DNA of 64,000 nt from Juglans regia (GCF_001411555.2 NC_049904.1:20225370-20289369); one strand, 5' to 3'. Numbered from the stretch's first letter, positions 11,800 to 25,260 are shown. Translations and numbers: made by a program. Notes: a model not told the origin generated them from the letters alone.

Positions 11800-14700
11800 A
11801 AAACTCTATTGAAACCTTATAAAAAGCAAGAACTTCGCATTTCCAAGTAAAATGAGATCTCATACACCACTCATCTTTATCCTTATTATATGGAGTATCA
11901 TAGTCTATCCCTTTAAACTTGTTCTCGTCGAGCCAATCCGTCGTAGGTGGCATGGCTCAAGTCCGACATTCTTGGTTGGGATAAGCGCTGATACTATTTG
12001 TAACGCCTTGGTCTCGCATGGGGCCAAAGAGTTACTACCTATCACTTAAACTCGCATTTCAATAATATAATTACTTCCTATCATTTTCATTTTATGCAAA
12101 AACTAGTATAGAAATCCCGCTTACCTGGACCTTGTAACTTTTTGAATATCTTCACAATGGTGCTGAATGAAAATTACATGTCACCTATAAGGTTGCCACG
12201 TAACTTCCATAAATATCCGAAAGCAACACATTTTTCAATACTTAAACATGAAACACTAAGTAAGTAACCTATTTTTCCAAAAAACTAAATTTTTCGAAAT
12301 CCTAAAATATCGTCACTCCCAAATTCATCGACATCCACATGATAAGACAACTCCAACTTAATATAATACAATCTTTTATAGTAAACATCATAGCTTCATT
12401 TGAAAAAAAAAAGACTTAATCATATCTCAAGCGTTAAAAGAAAATAAAATTAAACGCTTACTACTGAAATTCATTTATAAAAATTCTAATACTAAATAAT
12501 ATAATAATAAGTAATATACTTTAAAACCCTAACTATCTTCTGTATTAAAAATTATACTGAAAACAAAGCCTTCATAGAGTAAATTAAAAATCAAGCCAAA
12601 CGTGTAACTAGGGGTATTTTTGAGAATTGACCATAAATATGAATGGGTTCTTTGGTACGGTTGGAACCTAAAAGGCAACCCAAACTACACCGTGTAATAG
12701 AGAGGAGTCCATACTCACCAAGAGGGAAGGAGAGACGCGACGGGGTAGTACTGGGTGAAGCTCGCAGGCGATCAACTCAGTGGCACGGCACTGAGAGAAA
12801 GAGAGAAAGTGATCAGGGAAGGAGGGCACGGAGATGAAGAGAGGTAGTGGGAAGGATCGGGTCCGGCTTACCGAGAGCACATCGGCCCATTAATACTAAA
12901 ATAGCAAGCCCATTAATAAAAAAAAATCGATATTCGCCAAAATAAAATTTGGATCCTCAATCAATATAAAGAAAATTCTCAAAATCTAACTACGTTTTTC
13001 ATACGTATTAATCTGAAAAAATAGGAAGTGGCTTGGTGTTGGACCCAGGTGTTACTTGCTTCCACCCTTAAAAGAAAATTTCGTCCTCGAAATTTACTTT
13101 ACCTGTAACACCCTGTATTTTAGTGTATTTTTATTGTAGGATTATTTTTATTTATTCAAAAATTTATTCTCTTATTTTAAAATTGTTGGATTTTTAGTGG
13201 GTTTATTTTATGATTTTTTAATTTTGTGAAAATTATATTTTGAAGTGCTTTCTTATTATTAATTATTGTTATACGTTTAAAATCTCTTTATACTAAATTA
13301 ATTACTGTGAGATTTAATTATTTTAATTTCACTTTACCATTACGTTTAAATTATTTTATTTAACTTGTGGTTTTGAAATCATTTCCGTTGGATAATTTTT
13401 GTGATCCAAGATATGAGGATTGGACCTTATTTCTTTCCCTCCATTTTTCTTCCCTCTCCTTTTCTTTTCTTCTTTCTTTCTTTTTCCTCATTTTTCTCCT
13501 TCAGTTTCTCTCCCGCGCGCGACACCCACCCCCCTATCCCTCTCCGTCCGTTTCCTTCATCCACCTAGCCCGCCGCCTCGACATCGCCCAGCCCATTAGC
13601 TTCCCCACCAGCTGACGACACTACCCCTTCGATCTCAGCTCCTCTATCGCCGTTGTTAGCCACCACGAGTCTCTCCATGTAGCGGCCACCATTTGCTCTA
13701 GCACCGCCGTCGTGCCACCTCCGGCCACCATCTTCTCACCACATCATCCTCGACCTCTTAGCAGCACTTTGGACCCAACCCCAGCTCCGATTCGTCACCG
13801 GTGAAGCACTTCCAACTCTATTTCCATTTTGGGTGTTTTTGCACTTCAACCGCCTATTGCGCCGCCACCCACGGCCAACCACCACCACCACTAGCTTCAC
13901 CGACATCCCTAGGCCCTACCCTATCATTCTTGGGTCTTCGTTTGTCTCTGTTGAAAAGTGGGTATTTGAGACCCACGGCCACAGTGCATTTTGCACTCTT
14001 ATGTTGCTCAGAGGTCACTTCTTGCAGCTTCGTGATCCTTCAGAAACTGTTATATAGCGCTGTAAGTATTTCTCCAAAGAACTTTCGTGATTTAAATGTA
14101 TTTTTGCGCTAACTCATTTGGCTGTATTTGGTTGAACATGTCGGACTGAGTCTGAGGAGTATGGGGGTCGGATGGATTGGTGATTTGAGTTGTTTGTGTG
14201 ATTGATTGAGTTGGTAATTGTTGGTTTGGATATTGTGTTGTTCATGTACATTGCATTTTGCAAGCATGATCATGTTTGTAAAGGAAACTGGGTTTTCGTG
14301 TATTGCATTCATGTTCATGTGTTTATGAAAACTGGGTTTTCATGCGAGAATGGATTTTGGGTGCGTGCGTGTCACGACCCCAAGCCGAGATGGGGCATTA
14401 TCTCGGTGGAGCTCCTCTGGTTACTCGGGAGCGGAATATACTGAGTAACGTCTCCTGGATTGTCGCTGGGCGACAATGGGATCGGACGAGATGGTCTCGT
14501 GCCGACTCCGTGGTCCCTCTGCTGGCAGGGACTAGAGGATGTCTGGCCACGTACGCACTGGGTGCGGAACTGGACATCGCTTGTTGCGTAGTGGGTGAGT
14601 GGCTACGAACGCGCTGGGCACGGAACTGAGCATCGCTACGAAGCCAGGACATGCGGATGGTCCCTAGGGGAGACCATGGTGCATATGGTAATAATGGATT

Positions 14701-16944
14701 AATGAACTATTTTCTGGGAAAATAGTGTGTGTTGGATTTCTGTGCAAATCATTTTCTGGGAAAATGTTTTACGGATATTTTGGGCCAAATGCGATTTTGG
14801 CGTGTGTTACAAAATAATCATTTTCGGGAAAAATGATGTTTTGACGAAAATGCATATTTCATCATATGCATGCATGTTGGTTGCATTAATGCATTTTTAT
14901 TCCTGAGGGTTATTTGGGTTATACTTACCTGCGGTACCATTTGTAATAACGCAGATTTTGATGCAGATGAATAGGAGGGTGAGCCTGAGAATCCGGCTCC
15001 GCCCAAGGAGTGATCTGGGATCACTTGCTTAGATATTTTATTTTACTCTATTGTATTTTAATTTTGGATGACTGTATAACTACTTTTTAAACCTTATTGA
15101 TGTTTAGATTGTATTTAAATTCTGGTACTTAGTTGACTAATCAGTTGCGTTGTTTTGTACACCGTTGCATGTACACACACACTGGGCACTTTCATTGGGA
15201 TGCATGATCGTATTGTCATCATCCTGGCATCTCGATTCCTATGTTTCCTTACATGGGGGTCGGGGGTGCCGCATTACCTGTATCCATGCCTAATTTCATC
15301 CTCAATAATTATGTCGAACCTAACATTCCAATATTCTACTTTCCCATGTTTTGCGCCCGGTGCCTTAAATACCTCCTAATCCTCTTGGTATACACTGTCA
15401 CGCATTTGGTGCCAATCTTCATACATCTTGGGATCTAGTTTAAGCCTAAGATACAAACATCAACAATGGTCCTAAACACATTGTATCTAACTCACATACA
15501 TCTGAAATTAACTAAACCCATCATTTAACGAATCCATAGAATTACGTCTACTGGAACTAAAATCTCAAATATCATAAAAATCGTTTCTTTAAAAATATGG
15601 AAAATCTCAAATTTTGTGGGACGAATTTCATAGGTCCACAAGTGCTAAAACCTTACATATCATCAAAAATTCATATCCTGGAACCCGAAAAATTCTACGA
15701 CCTTTAATCTCATACGAATCACTTTTAAATTATGTAGCTTCTCTAAACCTCAAATTTCTAAAAACTCAATCTATAAAATATGCAGGGTCTCAAACCTTAA
15801 ATTTCAACATATCATCTCTTAGCCCTCAAATTTCTATACCTCCAATCTGAATTAACTTCCTAGCCTATAGATATTCAAAACCTCATATATTATAGTCTGC
15901 AAAACCTCAAACCTAGCTTTCGATTAAGCTTATGTATACCTTCAAAATCTAAACTTTAAATCTTATATAAATCATTTGTTAAAGTTTACGGAATAAGCCC
16001 TAAAACCTCAAATGGCATAAAAATTCATTTCTTAAAATCTATCACTCTAAAACCTCAAATTTCGTAGGCAACCTATCTGGAAATGCTCAAATCAAATATC
16101 TTAAAAATCAAACACCTTATTATAGTATGCAGAATCTCAAACCTGTCTCTGATACCAACTGTAATGCCCTAATGGAAAGGTCAAACCATGACCTATACTC
16201 CAAAAAAACTAGCCAATGATACAATTGGAGCCCCATTGAAACCTTATAAAGAGCAAGAATTTCTCCTTCCAACGAATGTGAGATCTCATACACCACCTAC
16301 CCTTATCCTTATCATATGGGGTATCATAGAAATGTATTAGTATCAAAACATTATGTTCCTGTGTTTCAACTGGAACGGCACTGAAATGAAATCCAATACT
16401 TTGATATTTATATATGTTGGGCTAACTTGATATGGCGAGACTTTTCCATAGCTACGCTTCTCTGTGCCTAGCTAATGTTACCTTCTCTGGCACGATTTGG
16501 TCGTTAATGGCATCTATCCGACATGGATATCTCGATTGAACATATCTTCATAGACTTGAATCTCATTGTGATACGTTAAGTTTCCATGTCGTTGAGCCCT
16601 TGTAGGGACATTTATCCCTTGTGGAAGGATCCCAACATTAATTCCATTAGGCTTTTGTAGCCTATGTATTAAGACTAATGATACATGTACAATCCTTTTT
16701 ATAACCCTTTATACAACCATGTTTTAAAATGAGGCTATTTACATAAAGTTATATTACTTTTATAAGTTACTTTACAAAAATGTTCCTCATTTAAACATAA
16801 TTGTATAAAAAGTTGTAAAAAAAGATTATATATCTATCATTTTATCCATCGTGCAAGAAAATTTTTTTCAACAAAAGTTTGACCTTTTGTGATGAATTTT
16901 TGGTAGAAAGAAAAAAAAAAGGACTTGTTGTAATGCTGAGCATA
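11800..16944 (-). mobile_element. non-coding LTR retrotransposon derivative, copy C (interrupted by a solo LTR)
   Basis: Read on the minus strand, a primer-binding site resembling initiator-methionine tRNA (TGGTATCAGAGACAGG) lies at 16,142-16,157, just after an LTR end reading GGGCATTACA. A purine tract lies at about 13,057-13,075, followed by an LTR start AGTAACACC (TG changed to AG) at 13,056. The internal region (13,076-13,103 plus 15,274-16,141) has no protein frame, so it behaves like a LARD-type derivative. The 3' side runs through LTR sequence to about 11,800 and includes a second degenerate LTR-end/PBS-like junction near 12,022. The 5' LTR portion extends to about 16,944, where a hAT remnant follows. 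Outer boundaries are uncertain. Confidence 0.6.
13104..15273 (+). mobile_element. solo LTR no. 1, 5-bp duplication TTACC
   Basis: A 2,170-bp unit starts TGTAACACCC and ends GTGCCGCA. It is flanked by the perfect direct repeat TTACC (13,099-13,103 and 15,274-15,278). It interrupts the internal region of non-coding element copy C, whose sequence resumes on both sides. Inside are a pyrimidine tract, a GC-rich proline-codon-like block, a GTAAGTAT site and the shared phrase CTGAGTCTGAGGAGTA. No primer site, purine tract or retroviral-type gene is seen, as expected for a solo LTR. Its middle module (14,375-14,690) matches LTR no. 7. Confidence 0.85.
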
Positions 16945-17285
16945 GGGTGAGCACCGACTTAGTTGGAGTCAAATTCCCCTAAATTTGACTATGACTTCGA
17001 CTTTGTCAGAGTTCAAATTCTAACTCCGAATTGTGTTGGCTTCGATCCGACTCTGACTCCGACTCCGATTCTGAGTTTTTGGAGCTGAGTCTGATTTAGG
17101 CTTTCAACTTTTGGGCTTTGTTTATAGCTTCATATTTAGCCCTTTTAAAAAAATAATTTTTTGTTGGCTTTCAAATTTCAATTTTTATAAAAGATTAAAA
17201 CTAAAACTAAATCATTCAATGTTAATTTACTTATATACTAATATCTAACTTATTTTTATACTATACTTATACTATAGTTTATACA
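16945..17285 (-). mobile_element. truncated hAT element end
   Basis: Starts TAGGGTGAGCACCGACTT and matches the reverse complement of the right end of the complete hAT element at 35,855-36,953, including the repeated GACTCCGACTCCGA phrases. The flanking GCTGAGCA/CATTACAACAAG context also matches that copy. Homology stops near 17,280, where LINE sequence begins. Confidence 0.7.
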
Positions 17286-17433
17286 TTCTTTCACTAAAGA
17301 TTTTGATCTGCATAAGGAACCTTCTTTAGTTCCTCAATGGATTTTTCTTCCAGGTTTCCTTCTTCATATGTATCGGACAGATTGCTTACAGATATTTGCG
17401 ACAAGGTTCGGATAGTTTTTAGGAACCGAAAAT

Positions 17434-18299
17434 GTGACTCTACGTAGGACCAGGGCTATAGGGGCTTGTATCTGCTTGGAGGTGGATTTATTGGAGGAAC
17501 CAATACAGGGCTTCTCGATTGTAGCAGCTTCAAAAAAAATTTTGCAAGAGGTAAGATATGAGAAGTCGAGGTTCTACTATGGGAACTGCAATAGGCAAAG
17601 GCACTTGGCAGTGGTGTGTCGCGTAGGAGGGTGGACACAAAGCAAGGGTAAGGAAGAAGGGCTCCATGAAAGAGTCTTGCCTCGTAAGGAAATTTGGCAT
17701 GGAAAGGCCAAAGACACTTAGAAGGAGGATGGAAAAGGGCAAGCAGGGTAAGTACGTCGGTGGTTTGTTTTTATGGAAAAAAGAACGGAGAGGCTGTGAT
17801 GGTGATTAATACTATGCTGAAAGAGGATACAGTGGAAAGGGAGTAGGAGGTTTCGGTGGGAAAGGAGAACAATGATGTTGGCAATGGAAAACAGGTTGAA
17901 GGGTCTGGTGATGGCTTGAAGTCGCTCGATGGTGCTTCTAGCTGGAATGGGGGTAGTGAGGAACTATATGGGGATGGTTAAAAGGGGGCTATTGTGACTT
18001 TACAAGCTATCTTACCTTCGGACTCTGTTTGTTCATTACAGGCTGAGGTTGGCAATGGGGCATTGTTAAGAGTCGATCAGAATTAGGGTAGTGGGATGGA
18101 GGAGCATGGCTATATGGGTGGTATTGTTGTTGTCACGGAAGTGCTAGAGTTGGAAAGTCGATGGCTAGGAATTACTCATGAGGGTGAGGCAGGTGAGGAA
18201 GGTCCCATATTCTCAGATAGGGAAAAGGAAGATGAGCTGCGAGATTTGTCAGAGGAGAAGGAGTATGAGTCGGATAAAGGGGCTCGTAGTTCTCTATGA
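17434..18299 (+). pseudogene. LINE ORF1 relic with damaged zinc knuckle
   Basis: A broken frame corresponding to the nucleic-acid-binding first protein of plant L1 elements. Around 17,560-17,620 the translated stretch reads YYGNCNRQRHLAVVC. This is a CCHC-type knuckle in which the first cysteine is replaced by tyrosine. Downstream, glycine- and glutamate-rich frames are interrupted by stops and shifts to about 18,299. The matching endonuclease frame starts 70 bp later in the usual order. Confidence 0.7.
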
Positions 18300-18370
18300 A
18301 AATAGAGACAAGTGGATCAACAGGTGAGACAATCCCAGTGGGTGATATCCTGCTCGGCTAAACTAAATTT

Positions 18371-20125
18371 ATGAATCATACCATTCTGGCATGGAACATG
18401 CATGGGATAGTCACGTCGATGAGTCAGTTAAGGAGTTTGGTGAAGAAATATAATGTACAGATTATCGCTATTTCGGAACCTTTTCAAAGTGAAGAGCGTT
18501 TGCCTCGTTTAGCAAGTTTGGTGGGTTTGTCGAATTTTTACGCTAGTGAAGCGATGGTTGGTAAAAATGGCTGATGTGGAGTGATGCGCTCACGTTTGAG
18601 ATGGTAATTATGTCAGAGTAGAGTTTGACTGGGAAATGTTAGCGTATTTTATTTATGCAAAGTGTCAGCAACAAGAAATTGAATATGATGCAGGAGAATT
18701 CATATCCATGGCTAGTGGTGGAGGATTTTAATATTATTAAAGAGGATGGGCAGCATATTACTGGTAATCCGAGAACTTTGGCAGCTATGGAGGATTTCAA
18801 AAGATGTTTGGATAATTGTGGTCTAGTGGATCTGACATTCTCGGGTAGTCGCATGTCATGGTGCATTGAGGAGTTGGGTGTGACTTGATAGAGCTGTTAT
18901 AAACAATGTATTCTTGAGAGAGTACCCGTCGGCTGGCTTAAAGTATCTTAAAAGGAAACGTTTGGATCATAGCCCCATGATTGTCACCCTCTAGATAAAA
19001 TTTGAGTGCTATGGTCCAAAGCTATTTCGGTTTCAAAACATGTGGGGTTCCCATGAGTCCTTCAAAGCTGGTGTGGAAAAGGTGTGGACTAAGGGGGTTC
19101 TTGGGTCAGGTTTAGTGAAGTTGGTTGCTAAACTCAAGTGTACAAAGATTGCACTTTGCAACTGGGACCTTCAAGTGTTTGGGAGAGTGGATCTCATTAT
19201 TAAAAATCTGGAGGAGAGAGTTCTATCACTAGAAGCTCAACTGCAAGAGGCGCATCAAGTGGAGGTGGAAGTAGAGTATTTGATGGCAAAAGTAGAGTTG
19301 TAGGAATGGGAGAATAGAGAAGAACTCAGGTTGACTCAACAGGCCAAGAAAAAATGGCTTCTCGAAAGGGATCAAAATACAAATTTTTTTCATGCGTGTG
19401 TTAATCAAAGGTGCAAGAATACATTCTTTTCATCCATGAAGTTGGCAAATGGAGAGTCAGCAAAAGTAGTTCATGAAACTGTTATTAATTACATTAAGTC
19501 TTTTTTCACAGGTTTGGGAGCAGGAGTGCAACCGGATCTTACTTCCTTGATTTCCAAGGTTGTCTCTGAGGAGGAAAATAACTTGCTCTGCAGTGAGCCC
19601 ACTGAAGCTGAGATGAAGGATGCTCTACTTTTCATTCCATCACAAAGCAGCCTCGATTTTGATGGTTTCGGCTCAACTTTTTATATTTCTTGTTGGGACA
19701 TAGTAAAAAAGGATGTGTTGGAAGCTGCTTTGGATTTTTTTCAGGGCCATCTGCTCCCCCAGCTTTTATTCTGTGTCATATATAGTACCAATTCCTAAAG
19801 TGTAGGATCCTCAAGGCTTTGACAATTTTAGACCCATAAGCCTTTGCTGTGTCACGCATAAAAGTTTCTCCAAAATTTTGGTAGCCCGCTTAAAAGGTTT
19901 GTTGCATAAAATGGTCTCCCAAGAGCAAAGGGCTTTCATTCCGGGCCATAGCATTTTTGAAAACATACCGCTAGCACAAGAGATCCTATGAGGGGCTTAA
20001 GGCAGGGGGATCTCTTTCACCGTATTTATTTATTGTAATGGAAGAGGTATTGTCCAAGTTGATTAAGAAGAGGTTCGAAGAAGGTAACATTGGCGCATTT
20101 TATCATCCTCGTGGGGCACCTTTGG
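18371..20125 (+). pseudogene. LINE ORF2 5' part: endonuclease and reverse transcriptase fingers
   Basis: Starts with the endonuclease motif LAWNMHGI, continues with ISEPF and DFNIIKEDG, and ends this domain near the LTFSGSRMSW stretch at about 18,845. Reverse-transcriptase segments follow: the WLLERDQNTNFFH stretch (from 19,350), SLDFDGFGSTFY (about 19,645), FRPISL (about 19,830) and a GLRQGD-like motif (about 20,000). The segment that should carry the first catalytic aspartate, between about 19,980 and 19,990, is missing. Several frame changes occur. The protein stops being contiguous at 20,125, where the solo LTR sits. Confidence 0.85.
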
Positions 20126-23100
20126 TGTAACACCCCGCTCATTCCTTCTAACGTATGTTCTTTCTTTCTTTCGCAAGGCTCCTTCTTTCTGACATAAGTA
20201 AACTCCGACGGCAGAAATTATGCAACAGTCTACCCTTCTCCCTTGCAACTACGAGCCTCGTTATACGTGCCAAACCTAGATGGTGTGTTTTAAAGATATT
20301 ATGTGATTCCTAAAGTACGCCTAGTGTTTTAAATGTACTAGAAATATTTATATGGAGTATTTTCAGTACTATTGAACTAAGCTTGATTTTAAACAAGACA
20401 ATTATAATATCTTTGAAGAGCTCCAAAAATATTATAATTGTTAGAAATCATTTTAATATCAATATTAAAAGGATTTCAATTATTTAAAATATTATGAGAT
20501 TTAAATTATATTGAAAAATCTAATTAATTAAATGATTTTATTATCTTAAATATACTAAATAAGACTTCATCATTTTATTAATGATGAAGGAATATTATTT
20601 TATAAACTAAAGTTTAGTTTAAATAATATTCTACCTTAATTCCTCTATGTGTTTTTAATTAAGTTAATGTTTATGCATTTTCAAATCAGTAATTTAATCC
20701 CCCACCGCTAGATCGTTTTGTAAATCCCAAGACGAAGGGTCTGGGTTAGATACCCAAACCCCTCTTCCTTCTCCCTCACTTTTCCCCCGGCTCTCTCTCC
20801 TCCCTCTCCTTCAGCGTACGTCGTACGCAGCTCCCCCCCATGCCGCCCCTTCCACCGACCCCACCTCACTCCGGCGAGTCCCACCACACCGGTCTCCCTC
20901 TCTCACGCTCTATCTTCCTCTCTCTCGGCAGTGCATAGCCCGAATGGGCTTGATGTTGTTGCTCCATTGTTCGCCATCCTCCAGCACCACCACCTCCATG
21001 GTAGCTCCTCCTCCCACCGGCCATCACCTTCCAGCGAGCTCGACCCCCTCCATGCAGCCACCTTCTCCACTTGCACATACACAGCCTTACCCATGCACGG
21101 GTTCACTGTGCAGGTCCCTAGCACCGCCGTGCGCGACCACCTTGGCCACCAGACACCACCACAAGCTCCTCTTGGTCTCCCCCTTCCTCCTCCCTTGGAC
21201 TCACGACCGGTAGCCTTCCCTAGATCCACCGCATGGGTTTCTCACCCTCCACCATTGTACGCCACCACCCGCGGCGTGTGAGCGCCATCTCCAACCTCCT
21301 CCACCCACCACCAAACCATCTCAACCACACATGGCCCCGATTTGCCACCTATGCTCCCTCTCTCTCACTCTCTCACGGAATCTCTCCCTCTCACACATGG
21401 CCAATTTCCCCTCCACCACCGTGGACTGCCTTGCCACCACGGCTCCACCAGCAACCTCCCTTGACCTCCCTTGGTCTAACCCTAAGCGCGAACCACCACT
21501 TTATGTGGTGGGCAGCCACTATGCACAATGGACAGTCACTGCGCGTGACTGACCACCATTGCACAAGGCCAGATCTGCCATGCTATGCTCCTTGCCACCG
21601 TCACAAAGCCACCATGAGCCCTTCCAAGACCACACTTAGCTATCCAAACGCCCAAATAGCCACCGTATGTCAGTTAGCCGCCACGTACGACTCTTCCGAC
21701 GTCATCAGCTCTGACGATCAGCAGGCAATGCATGGGTTTTCCCGTCGATGGTATAACTCTCTATCCCTCGTTATTTATGTTAGATGTTAATTAGTTGATT
21801 AGGTTGTGAACTGTGTTGTTAGTATTTGTAGAGTTTGCTGTGTAGTATAGAGATGTGAAGTGTTGTGTATGTGAAGTGTTAGGTATATCTATGTAGTGTG
21901 TTGTGTAGTGTTGTGGACTGTGCTATAATGGTGGCATGACGTCATGTGGATTGGGAAGAGAGTGTGTACTCTCATGGCTTAGTATGGGATAAGGAGAGTA
22001 TATGTAAAATATACCCTCCTGGCGTATTGTGGAATGGGAAGAGTACACGTTGAGGGTACTCTGTGTGGTGTAGTTTGTATGAAGGGAGTACACACGGAGT
22101 GTACTCCATGTGATAGAGTGATGCATCATATGGCGTGTACGCCATAGTGGTGATGTGGCATAGTGTGAGAAGGAGTATACATGGAGTGTACTCCACAAGG
22201 CAGCGACACTCTGCGTGGCCTGTCGCAGAAATAAGGATGGTTGTGTGATTGATGGGCGTGGAACGTGATGAGTAGTGTCGGGAACTGTGGAATAATATCC
22301 CGAAGTAGTTGTGGTGTGGCCTGTAGTCTGAGGTGATAGGTGTCACCGTAATTGACTTATGGCTGGGAGTATGGGTGAAGTAGCAGAACGAGTGTAAGAG
22401 TGCGCAACGAAAGCATGACTGGGGAATGTCACGAAGTGACATGGTTACCAGCAGTCGTGCTTATGACGGGTGAGGAGTTAGCATAGGCATGGCGCAACGG
22501 GATCATGACGAGATGTCATGATGTGTTAGGAGTGCGTGAGGAATCATACTCGTGATGAGTTAGAAGTTGGCGTAAGAATGGCATAGTGGGATGTCAAGTG
22601 ATGTGGCAAGGTCACGGTCTAGCTTGGTAGTAGTCTCGAGCTATATGACGTGACATAAGGTGTGGTTGTGAAAGGAGTCTTGTCGTGTTAAGTGTCGGGA
22701 TTAATTGTCAAAAGGAACGGGTAGCATGAAGAGTCATGCTAGCCGGGTTAAGAGAAGGTTGGTATCGGAGTATGGTGCTTGTTTACACAAGCAGGTGATC
22801 AACGTGTTATATGTTGATCTTAGGGGTAAGGTACATGTGTAACCTGGTGAGACACATGTGCCGAACGGATTCACCATATGTAATGGGTAATCCGTCCTAA
22901 GCATAGTTTCGCGGTGTTTAAGATGCATGGAGGCAGTGACTGGTGTATTGTCTAGGATTGGGATGTGTGACTTAGTCAGTCTGAGTCATGCATCGAGATG
23001 AGTTCAATAAGGAGAGTAAGACGAAAGTTTTAGTGTCATAACCCTAAGGCGAATCATGGGTTTGCTTTAGTGGATGAGAACTTGAAGTAGAACGTCGAGT

Positions 23101-24602
23101 TTGGAAGAGATAGTGACTGTAAGTGATCTCCGAAGGTTTTAGCATAGTAAAGGGCACATAAGTGCATAGGATAGAAAGAGAGTGTTCCAATTGAAGAGTA
23201 GCTCTATTTCTAGTTTAAGTTGCTTATGCATTAGATAGAGAATGACATTAGGCTATGTGTATGCATGTAGGTTGACATTTGACATGCACATGAATGGACT
23301 ACATGATATGAAAGTAGCATGGAATCCAGGTAAGTATTGCGTTCATACTCTTCTAGAGTTACGACGCATTACTAAAGGACATGAAAGACGTTTTACGAAA
23401 GAAAATGCTAAGTGTTCAAAAGTATAAGTATCTATTGCCCCTCCTCGGCAGCCCCTGTTTACGCACCCAAAGTATTAATTGTACGCATGTGAATGGATGA
23501 CTATACGCTGTATCTATTGTATTTATTTTACAAAGAAAAGAAAAGAAACACCGAGGCTTGTGCCTCGAGCTTTAAACCGATGCTTTAAACGACGCAAAGA
23601 AAGTGTTTTGAAATGGTCCCTATGAACTAATGTTAAAATGTCCCTACGAACTAATGCTTTTATGGATGCTACGAACTGATGCTTTTATGAATGCCATGAG
23701 GTGATGCTTATGGATGCCATGAAAGATGATGTTTAAGCCCATGCTTTTAAATGACGTTTTCCATGAATGAACTGTTAAATGAAAAAGGCTGAAAATGAAA
23801 AGACTGAATTGAAAGATTTGACTGAATGAAAGGACTGAACGTTTATTGTATGAAAATACGTAACGGCCATATGAATGAATGAAAAGGGTACCAATGAATG
23901 GGCAGATTGCAATGTCGGGTAAGTAGTACTGGTAGTGCACCTAATGTTGCCCCCCATGAAAGGGATTCCCAACCCGTGGCCACGGGCAGAGTCCGGGTCC
24001 AAAGGAAGACTTCTAACCCCAACACACGGGGCGTAACAGTGTGTACCGGCCAATGAAAGTGATTAGAAATAATGTATGAATGCATGAATGCACAAACTCT
24101 TTAAGAAATGAAGGCACTAACGGGAGAAACGTTTATAAAAAGAAAGCCCATTTTTAAAGAAAAACTCCGTCTAGTGATATTTTCAAATGAACGCACGTTT
24201 GCATGTATGCATGTATGTATAGTATGTATTAATGATGAATGCAGGAATGAAAACCTATGTTATTATATTTTAACTATATGAAGTAATGCTTACGAGTCAT
24301 CGACTCATTTTAGTTTGATGCATGCCCCTCCCCCCACAGGGACTGAATGGTCAGGACAGACACGACCCATGGGGAAGAGCACGGAAGTTTAGGCATGAGA
24401 TTTTAAATGTATGAGGCCTTTTTATTGTAAGATTAATGTTTTCCGCTGTAAACCTCTTTTATTCTAAAAGCACATTTTATTTTATAATGTAGAGTCTTGC
24501 ACCCTAGGTATGCAAGTAAAAAGTTTTAAATCAAATGGTAATTCCCGTCGTCCTTTCTAAAATCATTTTATAAAAAGTCCCACCATAAGGATGGGCGTTA
24601 CA
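20126..24602 (+). mobile_element. very large solo LTR no. 2, 5-bp duplication TTTGG
   Basis: A 4,477-bp unit beginning TGTAACACCCC and ending GGGCGTTACA. It is flanked by the perfect direct repeat TTTGG (20,121-20,125 and 24,603-24,607). It lies within the reverse-transcriptase reading frame of a LINE, which continues across it once one repeat copy is discounted. Contents: AT-rich start, pyrimidine-rich and proline-codon-rich GC block (20,760-21,680), a GT-rich stretch of GTGTTGTGTAG-like repeats (21,780-22,000), then AT-rich sequence. No primer site, purine tract or polyprotein gene is visible. Long frames inside, such as 21,233-21,790, are by-products of C-rich composition. Confidence 0.85.
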
Positions 24603-25260
24603 TTTGGTGTCCCATTTGCTTTACTCTGATGATTTGTTGATCTTTTCTAGTGGAGGAAAAAGGTCGATGAAGATGCTATTGATGACATTGCAAACTTATG
24701 AGCAGTGGTCGGGTTAGTTAATCAATAAAGAAAAGTCTACCCTCTTTCTTTCCAAGGAAATTTTATTTCGCCGAAGAGTAAGTCTTGTGCGATCGACGGG
24801 ATTCAGTGAAGGTTCATTTCTGGTGACTTATTTGGGGGTTCTGCTAGTCTCAGGGTTATTTACAGCTCGTACGTTAGAGCCTCTGGTTGGCAAAGTGAGG
24901 AAGAAAGTGGTGTGTTGGAAGGTAAAGAGCACATTGCACTATGTGAAAAAAAGTATTCAGACTCGAGGTTTTGGAAGGAATTTTGGAGGTCCTTCCTGAA
25001 GTGATGACTAATATGAAGGTATGTATTAGGGAGGGCAAAGAATCTTTTTGGTTTGACAAGTGGTTGGTGAATGGTCCTTTTTGTGAATCAATGGCAATTT
25101 TGGAGAATCCAAGACTCAAGTTAAAGAGTGTTGGATAGATGGGGAATGGGATGTAGACTTGCTACATGATCTAGTTGGTCCTATTAAATCTACTGAAATC
25201 ATTAATGAGGTGGGAGGGTATATGCGTGGCTTGGATAGACTGGGTTTTCCTTCTTTTAGA
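24603..25260 (+). pseudogene. LINE ORF2 3' part: catalytic YSDD of reverse transcriptase and beyond
   Basis: Continues the reverse transcriptase. The first 40 bases carry the active-site box as YSDD, where most plant L1 elements have YADD or YMDD. The SKSLPS-like thumb region and the later SFWFDKWL stretch (about 25,045) follow, with stops and a deletion around 24,990. Coding resemblance ends near 25,260, before an untranslated tail and an A run. Confidence 0.75.

Noticed and set aside
21233..21790. Long plus-strand frame (about 185 residues) rich in proline, serine and histidine
   Set aside because: It lies within solo LTR no. 2 in a C-rich block. Overlapping frames on both strands are equally long, and similar non-conserved frames occur in the GC block of every LTR.
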